Shown piece by piece: positions 12,401 to 24,556 of a stretch of DNA of 64,000 nt. Numbering within the stretch: the first letter of the stretch is position 1; the number at the start of each line of letters is the position of its first letter. The notes under the pieces are model-generated. The model was not told the origin of the DNA. It was given only the letters and a program-made list of their open reading frames with translations, and made no database searches. The position numbers and the translations under genes were made by a program. The DNA comes from Muscardinus avellanarius (taxonomy: Eukaryota > Chordata > Mammalia > Rodentia > Gliridae), in NCBI GenBank assembly GCA_963383645.1, contig OY726566.1, forward strand, positions 96,749,321 to 96,813,320, given 5' to 3'.

Positions 12401-15274
12401 CCTTTCTCTACTTGAAATATAAAAATAGCATAGATCAGGATCAGGGCTGAGGTAAGTTTCATGCTTCATGGGCGTCAACATAAATGATTACATGGAATCT
12501 TGGTCATGGATTCTATGACATAGGCAGTAGCTAATGTCACGTGTAATGGTAGTGATACAGTAACAGGCTGAGCTCAGCAGTGAATGCTGGGAACAAAGGA
12601 CCCATGAAAAAGTCTGATACTAATCTATCTTTGCCTGATGGTATGAACTATACATACACAGATGATTAACAAGCTTTTAAAGTGTCTGTTTTTAAACCTA
12701 TGCAAACATATATATGAGGGTGATTTATATACACATACATGTATACAAATAAATACATTTCTATATGTGTGTGAATATGTATGTATATATGTACATACCT
12801 GTGTGTGTGAAGAGGGTGTTTCTGACATAACACACAAGCATCCATGTTTATCAATGTTAATAGTGTTTATCTCTGAGGACTGAGACAGGACACCAACATG
12901 AAGGGATGCCTTGATATTGTATGTGATACTTATTTGTGGCATTATAACATTTTTATAAAAGGCATGTGCTACTTTCATAAGTAAAAAAATGAAAATATTG
13001 TTAATAATATAGAATGAAATGGTACTGTGGCCCCACATTTTTTAAGACAATGGATATCATGAGGATCCTAGTGATTACATTTCAGAAATCCTTTAGGCAT
13101 GAGTATTTCCTATTCTGGACAGATGTGCTGAGCCAGCTATTATGAAAATAAATAGAGCAACAGGGCATGTGAGCCTTTCCACTGGTCAGGACTGATCTCA
13201 GGACTCTGCATTTGCCAGCTAAATTCTGTTTCAAAGCTTGCACTGGTTTTCAGTCATTACCTTGAAGTAAACTCCCAGTATGGTGTTTATTTCTGTCTGG
13301 GCTGAGTAATTTTCTTCTGTTCTCCATTGAGTCCTCAAATGTGGTAAAGCCCAACTTGATTGTGCTCTGTTTTACTAACTGCATAACATAAAAATATAAG
13401 GTTCCCTAGGTGACCACCTTGAAGGCCATGAAGGTTGTCTTGTACTAAATCATGTACCATCCCTCCATGAGCCTGATCTTGGACTGGAGTCCCAAAGCAG
13501 GCAGTGCCACAGCAGAAAAGACAAACCTGGGGATACCCAGGAGCCAGCCACCCTTTGCAAAGCTGTCTCAGCAGGCTTTGAAAAAATAGCATTTCTATAG
13601 GTTTATACTTTTGTCTGGTAAAGTTATGTGGGTCTTCAGACTGGGACCAGACCACTGACTTCTCCACTTCCTGATGGCTCATTACAGGGGATACAGTACC
13701 CCTAAGCTGAGGCAGAAACTCCTGGACCAGATGGTCTTAACTCTTTCTAAAATTCAGGACTGTAGTGTATAGCAACCATTTTTTAAAAAAAACTACAGGA
13801 GGTAGATTTACCATTGTGAAAATATGTGTTTTTTCTGCTCACCTCTTTTTTTAATGAAAATCCAAGTCCTAGACGTATTCCCTTTTTCCTAGGAACAGAT
13901 CACATTTCACATATTACTTCTCATCAATAATGGAGACTCTAACCCTTTTTTTTCTTTTGAGCCCTTTCCAGATGCACCAGGACCCTCCCAGTATTTAGTA
14001 CTCCATCTGTCTTCATACCAGTGGTTTATTTGCATCTCCAACTGGAAATATTTAGATTGGCCCATAGCTACCTGTACCTCAAATGGTCTCTGAGCTGCTC
14101 TAAGCATTCTCAGGGAAATCTGAGAGGGTAGCTGATTAAAACAGAGTCCTTGGTCTCAAGAGTGAAGCTGGGTAGCCGGCCACTTGGCCAAATGTTTGGT
14201 CAATCCAGGGAATGGAAGGCACCATTCAGAGCCAAATTCCAGTCTGTTTTAAGGATCGTATTAAATTTCTGTCATCGCAATAGTTCCTTGACAGTCCCAC
14301 CAACTAAAATACTCCAAGCAGAAGCCCAGTGATTAAATTCTCTTGGAGCATTTCCCCCCTAGCTTCTGGAAACAATCTACTACAGTCCCTCTTTCCCTCA
14401 CTGTAAAATCCAAAAGAGAGTTCCAGTGCTGAGACTGATGTATGGAAATAGATTGCTCATAACCAACGCCTTATCCCACAGCTGGAAATAATGCCAATGA
14501 TTTGATTTTCAAATGACTATGGAAAGACTATGGTAATAAAATCCCCATCCACAGGAAAACGGTTCCAACTTAATATAGTTTATCATATCCATACTTTCAG
14601 AATGAGGCTATGCGACCAAGATGTAATTCAGATAAACAATATGTCACCACTGGACCTTTAAATTAAATGGAGAGAAGTGATCAGTTATGGTCACATGCAG
14701 AAACACGAGGGAAGCCTTTTGCTGTGTCCAAGAGCAAAAAGCGTGGAAAGCTCAGGAGACATCAAACTGAGCCAAAAGCAGAACCCATGGACTGTTTTAC
14801 TTTTTGACGGATCCCCAAGTCAAGCAGATATTTGGACGGAAAGTTAGAGGGTTGTTTTCTCCTGATATTGTGGTTATCACAGCATCCCTTCTGATGTGTG
14901 GTATGATTAGAGGTTGCCATTCCACTACTGGACATTTCTGATCATACTCTCAGAGCAGTTTGCAGTAAGAACTGTTTGATAGATGGCAATACAAGTAGAG
15001 AAAGGAATATATTAGAGTCCCCGATACATGGTCAATGGGGACCCCAGTTATAACCTCAAGACCTGACAAGAAGAGGGTGAAATATCCATCGGCAAGAGCC
15101 AGGCATCCTGGAAATCTGGCAGTGGGTTCATTATACAAGGCTTTGTTTTGGGGCCAAGCCTCCCTTGAAGTCATGAAAACCAAAACCCTAGAAGGAAAAC
15201 CTAAAACAGAGCCCCTCTCACCACCGTATCCAAGAGTCTATGGTCATTAGCCTCTGTGCCACATCCCAACGGCT
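9476..15274. other. Downstream flank of DGKI without B1-dID SINE
   Basis: No composite SINE appears in this stretch. It holds a (TTA)n at 10978-10996, a possible L2/MIR remnant near 11150-11220 and a CA/TA-rich tract near 12725-12810. Several open frames of 60-137 codons occur on both strands, but none has recognisable protein sequence or splice context. Confidence 0.6.
10978..10996. repeat. (TTA)n microsatellite
   Basis: A short run of TTA units inside AT-rich sequence. Confidence 0.8.
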
Positions 15275-16335
15275 GTGTTTTCTTGCTTGTTTATTATCTT
15301 GACATAGGGTGCTACTTCTGCTTCTGCCAATCCCTCCCCTCAGTCAATTAAGCTGTTTCTATTATCCCTCAACACAGAGAAGTAAACGTTAGACTCCTCC
15401 ATTTCCCGTAACCACAGTTCCCACACAGTTTTCTGCCCTGCCGTTTAAAACAGCACTTTAAATCGAGTGCTTCTGCAAACGAGCTACAGGCCTCTGTTTA
15501 ATCCTTTGCTTATCTCTATTGCAGCGAAAGGCAAAGATGGCTACACATAGGCAGTACGGAGCTGTACAAACAGCCCAAGCTGAACCAGTCCTGCATGGCT
15601 ATCGGCAATGGCCCAGCTGCCAGGGCCGACCCCAGGGTCACCTCTCTGAGGTAGCCCCAGCAGAGACAGCTCCCACGCCACCTCACCACACCTCAGAGAC
15701 ATAGCACACATGTAGATATTATCCTTGTGGCACTTCCCATCCTATAGAATGAAGCAGGAGGGGGAGGGGACATGCAGAGTCACTAAGTAGTCTTGGAATA
15801 TTTAGTCTTGGAAATAGAAGTGGTTTTATCATTCTATGTCTGCAAGACCTCCAGAGGGTTTTCAAAAGACCTTCAGACAATCTCATGGTCTTCAAAGACT
15901 GAATGATAAAAAGCAGAGATATCATGTGTTTCAAGTTGATGGGTAATTATGGCAAAATTTGGGGGAACAGGGAGAAATGAATGCATCGAGGGAGGAAGGA
16001 GCAGGGCCATTTATATGAAATTCTTTAAATCTTTAAAATAAATGATACAGGTGAACACAGAAGTTCATGCTACTTGCTGGAAGCAATAGGGATCGAATTT
16101 TGTGGACATTGTATTCCACAAATCTCCAGGTAGCCTGCCTCCTTCTCCACGGGCTATCATGTTCTGTTGTACATCATAGTAGCCCTTAAAATCTGGTGGC
16201 ATGATCTCAGATAGATTCTTGCAGGAGAGAGACAGATATATGAATTCCATCAGCTTCTTCCAGGGGAGCTGCCCAATTGCTGGGAGGGCGTAGGTGATGT
16301 GCTCACGGTGACATTCTCTTGCCTGTCTACCAGGG
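15275..16335 (-). other. DGKI: DGKI 3' UTR (presumed extent)
   Basis: The sequence after the TGA has no SINE and no splice signal that would force a further exon. It is taken as 3' UTR down to the first clear AATAAA on the minus strand. The true UTR may be longer, because another AATAAA lies near 14.03 kb. The extent is inferred; only the stop codon is certain. Confidence 0.4.
15290..15295 (-). terminator. Candidate polyadenylation signal AATAAA for DGKI
   Basis: This is the first AATAAA on the minus strand after the DGKI stop, about 1.04 kb downstream. It is followed within 30-40 bases by a GT-rich stretch (GTTGGGATGTGG), as expected downstream of a cleavage site. A second AATAAA near 14026-14031 is an alternative. 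Confidence 0.35.
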
Positions 16336-16452
16336 TCAAACAGCAGTTTCCAGGTCTTCATGGCCAATAATCGTATAGTTCTGGCGGCTTTCCAGGTAAG
16401 CAGCTAAATCTGGGTCCCCAGCCTGCTGTGCTCTGTCTTGAGGTGTCTTGCC
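16336..16452 (-). CDS. DGKI: DGKI terminal coding exon with PDZ-binding C-terminus
   Basis: The last coding segment starts after the acceptor CTACCTATAG and reads 38 codons to a TGA at 16338-16336. It begins [20 protein letters not shown], the final ankyrin-type helix pair, and ends GHEDLETAV. The last four residues, ETAV, form a class I PDZ ligand (x-S/T-x-hydrophobic). In DGKI and DGKZ this tail binds PDZ scaffold proteins such as syntrophins and synaptic MAGUKs, so it places the enzyme at membranes and synapses. The tail is intact, which argues for a functional gene. The 3' UTR continues leftward in the same exon. Confidence 0.97.
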   Translation of the reverse strand, partial: GKTPQDRAQQAGDPDLAAYLESRQNYTIIGHEDLETAV

Positions 16453-17722
16453 CTATAGGTAGCAGTGGAAACGAGAGAGACACAGATACTTGAAGTGAGA
16501 CACATTTGTTATCACAGAAACAGAGCTACCCAGAGATGACACACTCATAAGGACCCTTCCGTGTTTGGTATTTTAGAATTTACAAGACAATTTCAAATTG
16601 GTTATCTTTCATCATAAGTATTTTCTCGAATAAGTGATAAGCTCTTTCGCTTTAAACATGTCAAGGCAGAGAAGTCCACAGAGTCTTACTGAGTATGCAG
16701 GACACAGTATAGTGCGATGATTTTAGTAGCCCAGGTCTAATGAAAAGGAAGAAAGGGAGAATATTGTCTACAAACTAGGGAAGCAGACATACGGATTTCT
16801 GGTTTAGGGCTCTGTTATAATAAACTCTGGGAACTTACAAGCAGAAATTTAGAGAAAGGGAAAATCAGAACTAATCTGAAAGGTTTTCTTTCCTGGTTTT
16901 AAAGTTTTCAGTTAAGTTCCTCGTAAATTAATTAATTAGTTAATTTATGAATGTCATGCAGTGGATATTAAGCAAATGTTGGAAAAGTAAATAAGCACAG
17001 AAAAGAAAAATCACCACTCTACTAAACTAAAAATCCCCACTCTTGACCTTCCAATAAGTGACTATTTTTTATCATTTCCTATAGTTGACATAATTATTTT
17101 TATAGAAATAAAGGCAAACTTTGTTTATATTCTTTCTGCTTTCCACTTAATAATGTATCATACCATAATTTTATGTCCTTACATCTTCCACACCAACATT
17201 TTAAAGCATTATGTAACTTTTTATAGCCTATCATAATTCTTTTTGTTCATATGTGGGTATAGGAAGACATTGTTTATATAAAGTTGATATTTCAATACAT
17301 GAGACCAGTGCACAGGAGTCAGGAATAAAGGGAGGGAGGAGATCTATTCTTTTTGAATGCTTATAGATATTACTTAACATCCCTTAAAACTTTCAGTTTT
17401 TGTTCAATGATAATTTTAACTATTTAAAAAGTTATATTGAGTTCTTGAGAAAGGATAGGATCGTGATCATTATACTAAAGAAATAGCTCCATGTGCAAAT
17501 GCACATGAGTTTTACAAAAATCATTAAAGACCTGTCAGTCTCCATCTCAGGTGTCCCAGTGGATACACTGACCTCATTCAACCTGCTGGAGGAGATCTCC
17601 CAGGGATCTGAAGTGGAGGATCAAAGGAAAGGAACAATAGTTCTGGACTCTTTCTAAAATTTGGCTTATTTGGCTGAGACTTAATATTTAACTGCTTGCT
17701 TAAGGTTTCTAAAGTAATTTTG

Positions 17723-17922
17723 GGAGGGATCTGGGGATGGAACCCAGGGGTGTTTGACCTCCAAGCTACATCCTCTGCCCTGTTTTTTAGTCTTTATTTT
17801 GAAACAGGGTCTCACTAAGTTGCAGAGGGCCTCACTAAGTAGCTGAGGCTGTTCTTGAACTGAGATCCTCTGGTCTCAGCCTCCCAAATGCTGGGATTAC
17901 AAGTGTGCACCACCACACCCTG
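17723..17922 (-). mobile_element. B1-dID SINE
   Basis: A reverse copy in the last DGKI intron, with CTAAAGTAATTTT at both ends as target-site duplication. Confidence 0.9.
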
Positions 17923-18394
17923 CCTAAAGTAATTTTTGATTGGCTTTATTGTACCTTTAATGGACAACCTTGTCTTTATTTCAGTAATAATGAGTTACAT
18001 TCCTAGCTCTTAAGTACTCAGAGATATAGGCTCATATGGGTTTCTTAGTTGAATTTTAAGGAACTCTTCTTTAATAAGAAAAATTCCCAGGGCATATCTT
18101 TTATCCAAATAATTCTAGTTGTAATTATCATGTTCAGCTCTAACAAAGCACTAAGTTTTAGGATGGCAACATTAAAAGCTCCCTAAAAAGGAAAAAGAAG
18201 GCATAGCTATATTATTTCATATGATAATACTAGGATATAATGATGAATTAAAACATGTTATACTAGATCTCATGTCTATAATGACTTCTCCTAGTTTAAA
18301 AGAAATGAGACCAAAACAGACATTTCTACATGTCGAAAGAGATACTACAAAGTCTAACAGTGTTTAGCGTGGGCTGTGAGATTTCCAGTGATTT

Positions 18395-18460
18395 TTCTTT
18401 TCTTTCCTTTTCTTTTCTCCTTTTTTCCTTTCTTTTTTTTTCTCCTTTCTTTTTTCTGTT
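18395..18460. repeat. T/C-rich low-complexity tract
   Basis: A pyrimidine-rich run of TTTC and TTTTCC units. On the minus strand it is purine-rich, so it is not a splice pyrimidine tract for DGKI. Confidence 0.8.
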
Positions 18461-19225
18461 GTGTTTCTATATTGCTAGTTTTCTATGTGAGAATGCATAG
18501 TTTATTATCATGAAATTTAACAAAAGGTTATTTACATTTGGAGAAAGCACTCACATACATGACACAAAATAGGAAGAAATCTCAAAGGTTCTTGTGTCCA
18601 GAGAAGTGATTTAGAAACTTAGAAAGATTAAAAACAAGGAAGACCTGCTCACATGCCAGGTCTCCCCATTTCCAGTTTGTCCTATCTCACGTGTCTCCTT
18701 TCTTTCTATTATCCTAGTTGAATTGAGAATCAGCTTTTGTGTGGTTTAATAGCCTACTGTGGTTTGAGTGGCTCCAGTCAAGCCAATCCTATCCATCAGG
18801 CCAACCCTATCCATCATGGCCTAGATTGTCTTTCTCAATTACGTGAAACAGCACAGCATCTGGTACAACTGTCTTCTGGGGAGAATACTACATTGAACAA
18901 ATAGTTGCCATTCAAAAGAATATGCCCAGCTAACCAGCTAGCAGAGAGCAGAACAGCTAGAAACTAGAATACAGATCAAGTGTGTTTGAAAGCCCTAGAG
19001 AGAAACTGAGGCAGGCAGAGAGCAAGGTTGCTGATGGGTCGCCAGGGAAGTGGAGGATTCCAGGCACCTGGTTCAGAATGGAAAGAGAGGTCCACTCAAG
19101 GAGACAGTTATTTTTACATTATGTGCTGCAGTTTAAGCAATATGTCCAGGACAAAAACCTGCATGGATGCAGATTCTAATCACTTCAATAAGTGTAATGG
19201 AGCTTAGATCATTGATTACACTTCT

Positions 19226-19435
19226 GTGTGTGTGTGTGTGTGTGTGTGCGTGCGCGTGCGCTACTGGGGTTCCTGGAAGCCCTTCTACCTCCAGGCTACA
19301 CTCCCAGACCTATTTTTATATTTTTATTTGGAAACAGGGTCTCTTAAGCCAGCACGGCTGGCTTCGAACCTGCGCGATCCTCCTGTCTCCGCCTCCCAAG
19401 TGCAGGAATTACAAGTGTGCGCCACCACGCCGGCC
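19226..19435 (-). mobile_element. B1-dID SINE whose tail became (TG)n
   Basis: ATTGATTACACTTCT at 19211 and 19436 bounds the element. Where other copies have poly-T, this one has a TG/CG run (19226-19260) directly against CTACTGGGGTTCCTGG, so the A-tail was replaced by a dinucleotide repeat. Confidence 0.92.
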
Positions 19436-20812
19436 ATTGATTACACTTCTAAGTTATATATCTTTGTGTCACTGGCTACAGTCTTTAGCTCACAGCCTAA
19501 GATAGTTGGCACCTCTTGTGTCATAAAAACTCATCTAGACATTAAAACTCTTTTATACAACTCAATATGGTTAAGGAGATGACCCTTCCTAGGACTCTAT
19601 GCAGGGTGCTTTAAAACACAGAGCTTATCAGGACCCTCTGTAGGATGTATCTTCTGTACACATTCCTTTCTCTCTCCCTCCTGCATCCCCTCTCCCTTTT
19701 AGGCTCCATCTTAGGTCAACTCTGAGAATCTCTTATTCTGTTAGCCAGCCTTTTTCTTTGACAGCCCTGTAGATTGCATCAACTCACGATGCACCAAGGG
19801 CCCAGCTCTGCTTAAGTTTTTTGACCACTTCAACTGTGCCTGGGGGCACTTTCGGATCAAGGTTGCTGTGTGTGTCACGCTAAGGATACCTGGTCTCACT
19901 ACCCTCTTAAGCTACTCACACACATTGAATACCAGAGTTACACAATTTTTTTGCTGTGAAGATAGCAGCTACATTTCAAACCACACCGCCATAGGCATCT
20001 CTGTGTGGCAGTGAAACTGATTTTGCAAACCAGCCTGAAAATCAACTTTGTTTTCACACTTCATTCTGCGGGGCAATTGGGTATTTTGTCACCAAGTGAG
20101 AGCAAGCAAGCTGCCAAAACAACGCTGGGCTGAATGTTAAAAGAGCAAGTCCAAGGGCATGTTTAACTTTCTTTATGTTTAGTTCCCACACCTATCAACA
20201 ATAGGAATTCCGACCTCAATTTCTAGGCAACTCTTGGGGAATAATATAAAGAAACAAATGGAAAGAAACTTAAAAAAAAAGGAAAGATAAAAACACTATA
20301 TAAATACAACAGATTTAAGATTAGGACAGTCTCAGAGCCAGGGCCTACCATTCACAGAGCCAAGAAATAATCTCTTTGGCATCCATATATGGAACCACAT
20401 ACATCATCGATTTTAAAACTACATTGAATTCCACACTGCAAGAGAAATCCCGAGGGGCCTTCTCCATAGCCTAGCCAGTGTTTCTGGACATGGTTCTGAC
20501 TCCTCTCCTGGGGCTTTGGATCTTACCTCCCCGCAATTTGCCTGCTGGTATTGAGCAAAGGACCCCAAAGTCCCAAGGGCAGCATGCTCAGAGGGTTATG
20601 AAGTGCCTGAGGCCAGCACACACCCTCCCTTTGTGCTTCTGCATTTAAACTGAAGTTCTTCTAAATGAAGCACTCTATTTTTTTCTCTTTTTTCCAAAGC
20701 CCCGGGCACTTCCATAAGCACAGAAAGAACGCCTGTGCTGTGGGTGCAAGGGAGGGCCAGGGTGGCTGCGGTCGCGCCCGCGGGAGGATGCCTGCGCTCC
20801 CCATGCAGTTAC

Positions 20813-20912
20813 CTTGGAGTCCGTCTTTCTCAGAGATGCTCCTGCATCCACCAGGAGCTGGCACACAGCCCGGTTCCGCTGGCAGGCGGCCTTGTGCAAT
20901 GCGGTCTCACCC
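20813..20912 (-). CDS. DGKI: DGKI 100-nt exon, last ankyrin repeat
   Basis: The exon starts after ATCTCTGATTTAG and ends at the donor TCCAAG|GTAACT. One base completes a Thr codon, then 33 codons begin GETALHKAACQRNRAVCQLL and end GASLRKTDSK. This is a full ankyrin repeat: the TALHKAA turn, a helix, then VCQLLVDAGAS. The sequence is GC-rich compared with the surrounding intron. A longer open frame runs past the donor into intron 3' of it, but the splice site and the in-phase join to GKTPQ at 16452 show where coding ends. Confidence 0.96.
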
Positions 20913-22605
20913 CTAAATCAGAGATGAGATGGGAAACCACGCATGAAGGACTTGGGGACTGACCGGCTTGGGGTGGAGGCAGCGAGGAGGACAAGAGGGG
21001 GTGCAGAGGGGACATGTCCTACCCTGCTGCTGATGGGTTTGGGTGCTCCCCAGCCCTTTCCCTGTGGGCAGCTGAGACCAGGGCTACAGGGACTTCCTGG
21101 GGAGGTCAGCAAGGGCAAGGGGGTGTCTAAAGCTTCCTTGAGTTGCACATCAATTGACCATATCTAGCTCCAGTCTCTTTACTAAACAGATTGGTGAACT
21201 AAGTTTAGCAATTTTTTTAAACTACTGCTGCTCGATTCAGGTTACACCTGATGGCATTATGAAACAGACTGATTGTACAGATTTGTTGGAACCCTGAAGG
21301 TATTCTCTCTCTCTGCATCTGCTTGGGCAGAGCACAGAGGGCACAGGGGGCAGCTTGGAGGTTCACCATCCCCCTATTCCATCTCAGAGCACTTGGTAAA
21401 GACCACTTGGCCTTTAGAAAAATATCTACTGGAAACCCAGGTCCAAAAATCCAGGTGGACATCCATCCACTCAGCCTGCTTTCGGGGTGTGCTTGAGTGG
21501 CAGGGAAGAGGAGAAGCAGCCCCAGGAGGATTTGAGGAAGACTCAGTGAAACCTTCAGGGCCCCAAGTTTGCTCGAGAAGACAAGGGGCGGGCCTGAAAC
21601 CAGCCTCTCTGTGTGCGGAGGGATGGAGGATCCAAATGTTTCTCCATCTGTGACTGGCTGTCTGGGGAGAAGGGATACACCCATTCTGAGCCCCAAAGTA
21701 AAAAGATGCCAAATGCCAAAGAGTTTAGCAAAAAAGAAAAAAAAAATCAAATGCAGCCCTTAGAGAAGGCCAACTGTCCAAGTGACATCCACTTAGAACA
21801 GCGTCAATGGGACACACCGTGTGTACGGCCCCATAGAGCAGGGGCCGGCACCTAGGTTCCTACCATTCCCAGTAACTCACAGCCCCCTGTCCTCCACTCC
21901 ATCCAGTCCTACTTCTCCTGCTCCCCACCTTTTTAGATGCTCGTCAACTCATTCCTCTCCATCCCCTTTCCCCACCGCTTTATCCCTTTTGGGATTTCTT
22001 TGAAAGTCTCCAGTGTTTCCCATGTGGTTCTCAGGGTTAGTTGTTCAGCATTTTTTGTTCCTGTTGGTGAAACAGTAGCTATTCTGCTGCCAGAGGAATA
22101 AGAAAGCTGAAACAAATGTGAGTTCAGGGACCATCCCAGGGATGATGAGGACTGGAGGCAGGATGTTCTCAGTTCTCCAGTGGTGGTACCTAACTCGTCC
22201 CACGACACACCAACAGAGAAGCTGTGTTGTTGCTTGAAAAGGATGCCTTAGGGCCTTGGAGCTCCAGGTGAGAAAGAATAAACCTGATAGATATGTAAAG
22301 GGAAATGTATTTCTTTAGGCCTCTCAGCAGGCCAAGACGCACCAGTGGAAAGAGACCTGCCTAGAGGAAGCTCTAAATGTGACTAGCATCGACTACACAC
22401 TCCTTTGCTCCAACACCGGTCGTCATTTTTTTATTGTGTGATATTTTACTCAGCAGATTAGCCTTGTGCAGCTATAAATACTGTTGAAAGTGGACTTTTA
22501 ATCAATGAAGTTGCAATTACCTGCTATGCTTTATAGACTCTATTTTTCTCCTAGATATATTCTGGAGAAAATAACCTAGACCATGTAATGAAAAGCAACA
22601 CTCAC
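20913..22605. other. DGKI intron, no repeat seen
   Basis: This GC-richer intron has open frames on both strands (largest 177 codons, minus strand, 21217-21750). None shows a known domain. It is treated as noncoding. Confidence 0.6.
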
Positions 22606-22642
22606 GTTTCGCTGTCTGCCATATCCAATAACTCGGAAGGTC
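22606..22642 (-). CDS. DGKI: DGKI 37-nt exon between ankyrin repeats
   Basis: This 37-nt exon follows the acceptor CTTGTTTAG and ends at the donor GAAAC|GTGAGTG. It contributes two bases finishing a Gly codon, then PSELLDMADSE, then two bases of a Thr codon. Joined to its neighbours it reads DHGPSELLDMADSETGETAL, the loop and link between two ankyrin repeats. It is invisible as an open reading frame because of its size and was found by phase and splice signals. The same loop position is conserved in type IV DGKs. Confidence 0.95.
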
Positions 22643-23194
22643 CTAAACAAGAAAAAAGCAAGATGCCCATCAAAAATAAACTCCAATTAACAGAAAATCT
22701 ATAGTCACAAGATTAAAGTGCCTCGGAAAGATGAGTTTAAATAGAGTAATATGGTGACAGGGAGAATAAAACAAAAAAATTGATTCTTCTCTCAATGACT
22801 AATCTCCTAATTTCCATGAGCCAACGTGCTCAAAATGGGCGAGCCAAAAAAGGATAAGGTCTCTGCTGTCAAGAAGCTTTTAATCAAGTTGGAAAATAAA
22901 GTCAACTGGAGTAAAAATAAAAAATAATTAAGTGGCTAACTAGAAAGAAAACGGCCAGTGAGGTGGGATGTGAGGACTGCTGCACACTCTCAGCCCCAGG
23001 TTGTGAAGAATGGGTACCGCACCAGCACACTGTGGAAACAGTAATGTGCTGGGTAGGCATCACCTGGGCCAGTCTCTTTATATTTGACATAGGGTAAAAT
23101 TTTACATGTTGGAAAATTTTTCATTTAAGGCCTAAAAGAACAGTTATGCATACTTGTCAATTGATTACAGACACATCATTTAAAACTGAAATAT

Positions 23195-23303
23195 AGCCGG
23201 GCACGGTCCTGTTTCAAAATAAAGAATAAAAAATAAACAGGGCTGAGGGTGTAGCTTGGAGGTAGAATGCCCCTGGGTTCCATTCCAAGCACCACAAAAA
23301 AAG
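23195..23303 (+). mobile_element. B1-dID SINE with large internal deletion
   Basis: GCCGGGCACGG is followed at once by TCCTGTTTCAAAATAAAG, so almost all of the B1 part is gone while both ends remain. AACTGAAATAT and AATTGAAATAT flank it. Confidence 0.82.
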
Positions 23304-23660
23304 AATTGAAATATAATTAATGCATTTTCCTTTTCTTAATAATTTAATGTTTATTAATTAGTTCAGACAATCTGAAAATCTTAGAATGCCTATCTTTCTA
23401 CTTTTGACCACTGTTTCCCTCCACCCTATCCTTTATCCTATTCAACTTACAAGTATCAACTGAGACGCTTTCCTTCCATAGAATCCCCTAGGACCTCACT
23501 CCACATCTGCATTAAATGGTCTGCCTCTATGGCTCTTCACCTTATATAATGATCCTATTTTTCACACTTGGTAAAAATATAACTTATCATCTAAATTGGG
23601 ACAATCTAAGACAAGTGGGTATATATGATACATTGCTAAGTACAACCCTTATCAAGCTGT

Positions 23661-23835
23661 TTTATTATTGGTACCAGGGGTTGAATCTAGGGACATTCTA
23701 CACCTTTAGCCCTTTTTATTTTTTGTCTTGATACAGTGCCTTGCTAAGTTGCTGAGGCTGGCCTTGAATCTGTGATCCTCGGTCTCAAGTTTCCCAAGTA
23801 GTGGTATTATAGCCATGCACCATCATTCCTGGCTA
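23661..23835 (-). mobile_element. B1-dID SINE, old copy
   Basis: A divergent reverse copy (GGTACCAGGGGTTGAATCTA; head ATTATAGCCATGCACCATCA). Confidence 0.75.
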
Positions 23836-24270
23836 TCTAGGAGTTTTAAAATCCCCCATGGATTCGTCTCTTTCTACATCTAGACTCTATCAAAGGTCTG
23901 GAAGTATTTTCCTCTTCTTTAACCAGGGCTGAGTACTTTCTTGGTGCGTAGCATATAGTCTGGAGCCAGGCAGATGCTTCAATATTTGGTTAAGCAAATG
24001 AATAAACATAGTTGGAATTGCCAAACATGGTTCTAGGTACTGAATATTTTTTGTCTTTAGAAATATGATTCTTGTGATTTGATCTTTGTCTTGGTGGGGA
24101 TCATTATTGTTTAAAATTGACTTATTTTGCATGACATAAAAAGCAGGGGAAGGATGAGGTTACACATTTTTTACCCAAGGAGATGCCTGAGATGCTATCA
24201 GATATTTTCAGTCCTCCTGTTCATCCAAGATGCTGAACCATCTTTACCTCCTTGCTGAAAATAGGACTGG

Positions 24271-24331
24271 ATGGCCGGGAGTGTAGCTCCCAGGTAAAAT
24301 GCCCCTGGGCTCAATTCCCAGTATCACAACC
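24271..24331 (+). mobile_element. ID-type SINE part without B1 head
   Basis: GCCGGGAGTGTAGCTC followed by GCCCCTGGGCTCAATTCCCA is the tRNA-like part alone. It is followed by a (AAT)n array. Confidence 0.7.

Positions 24332-24384
<53 letters not shown>
24332..24384. repeat. (AAT)n microsatellite
   Basis: About 17 AAT units between two SINE pieces, probably grown from the A-tail of the first. Confidence 0.95.
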
Positions 24385-24386
<2 letters not shown>

Positions 24387-24388
24387 TC

Positions 24389-24556
24389 CAGCCGGGCATG
24401 GTGGTACTTGGGAGGCTGCAGGCTTGAGGTTTGAGGCCAGCCTTAGAAACTTAGTGAGACGCTGCTTCAAATTTAAAAATAATTTACAGCTGGGGGCATA
24501 GCTGGATAAGACAATGCTCCTGGGTTCAATTCCAGTACCCCCCCCAAAAAAAAATC
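24389..24556 (+). mobile_element. B1-dID SINE, shortened head
   Basis: CAGCCGGGCATGGTGG jumps to TACTTGGGAGGCTG. The ID part (GGGGGCATAGCTGGATAAG) is diverged and the tail is A-rich. Confidence 0.82.

Noticed and set aside
12625..13682. Open frames of 137 and 115 codons
   Set aside because: The first is built partly from CA/TA repeats, and the second has no recognisable protein content. The region is downstream flank.
21217..21750. 177-codon open frame on the minus strand
   Set aside because: It lies inside a DGKI intron, overlaps comparable frames on the other strand, and contains no recognisable domain or splice context.
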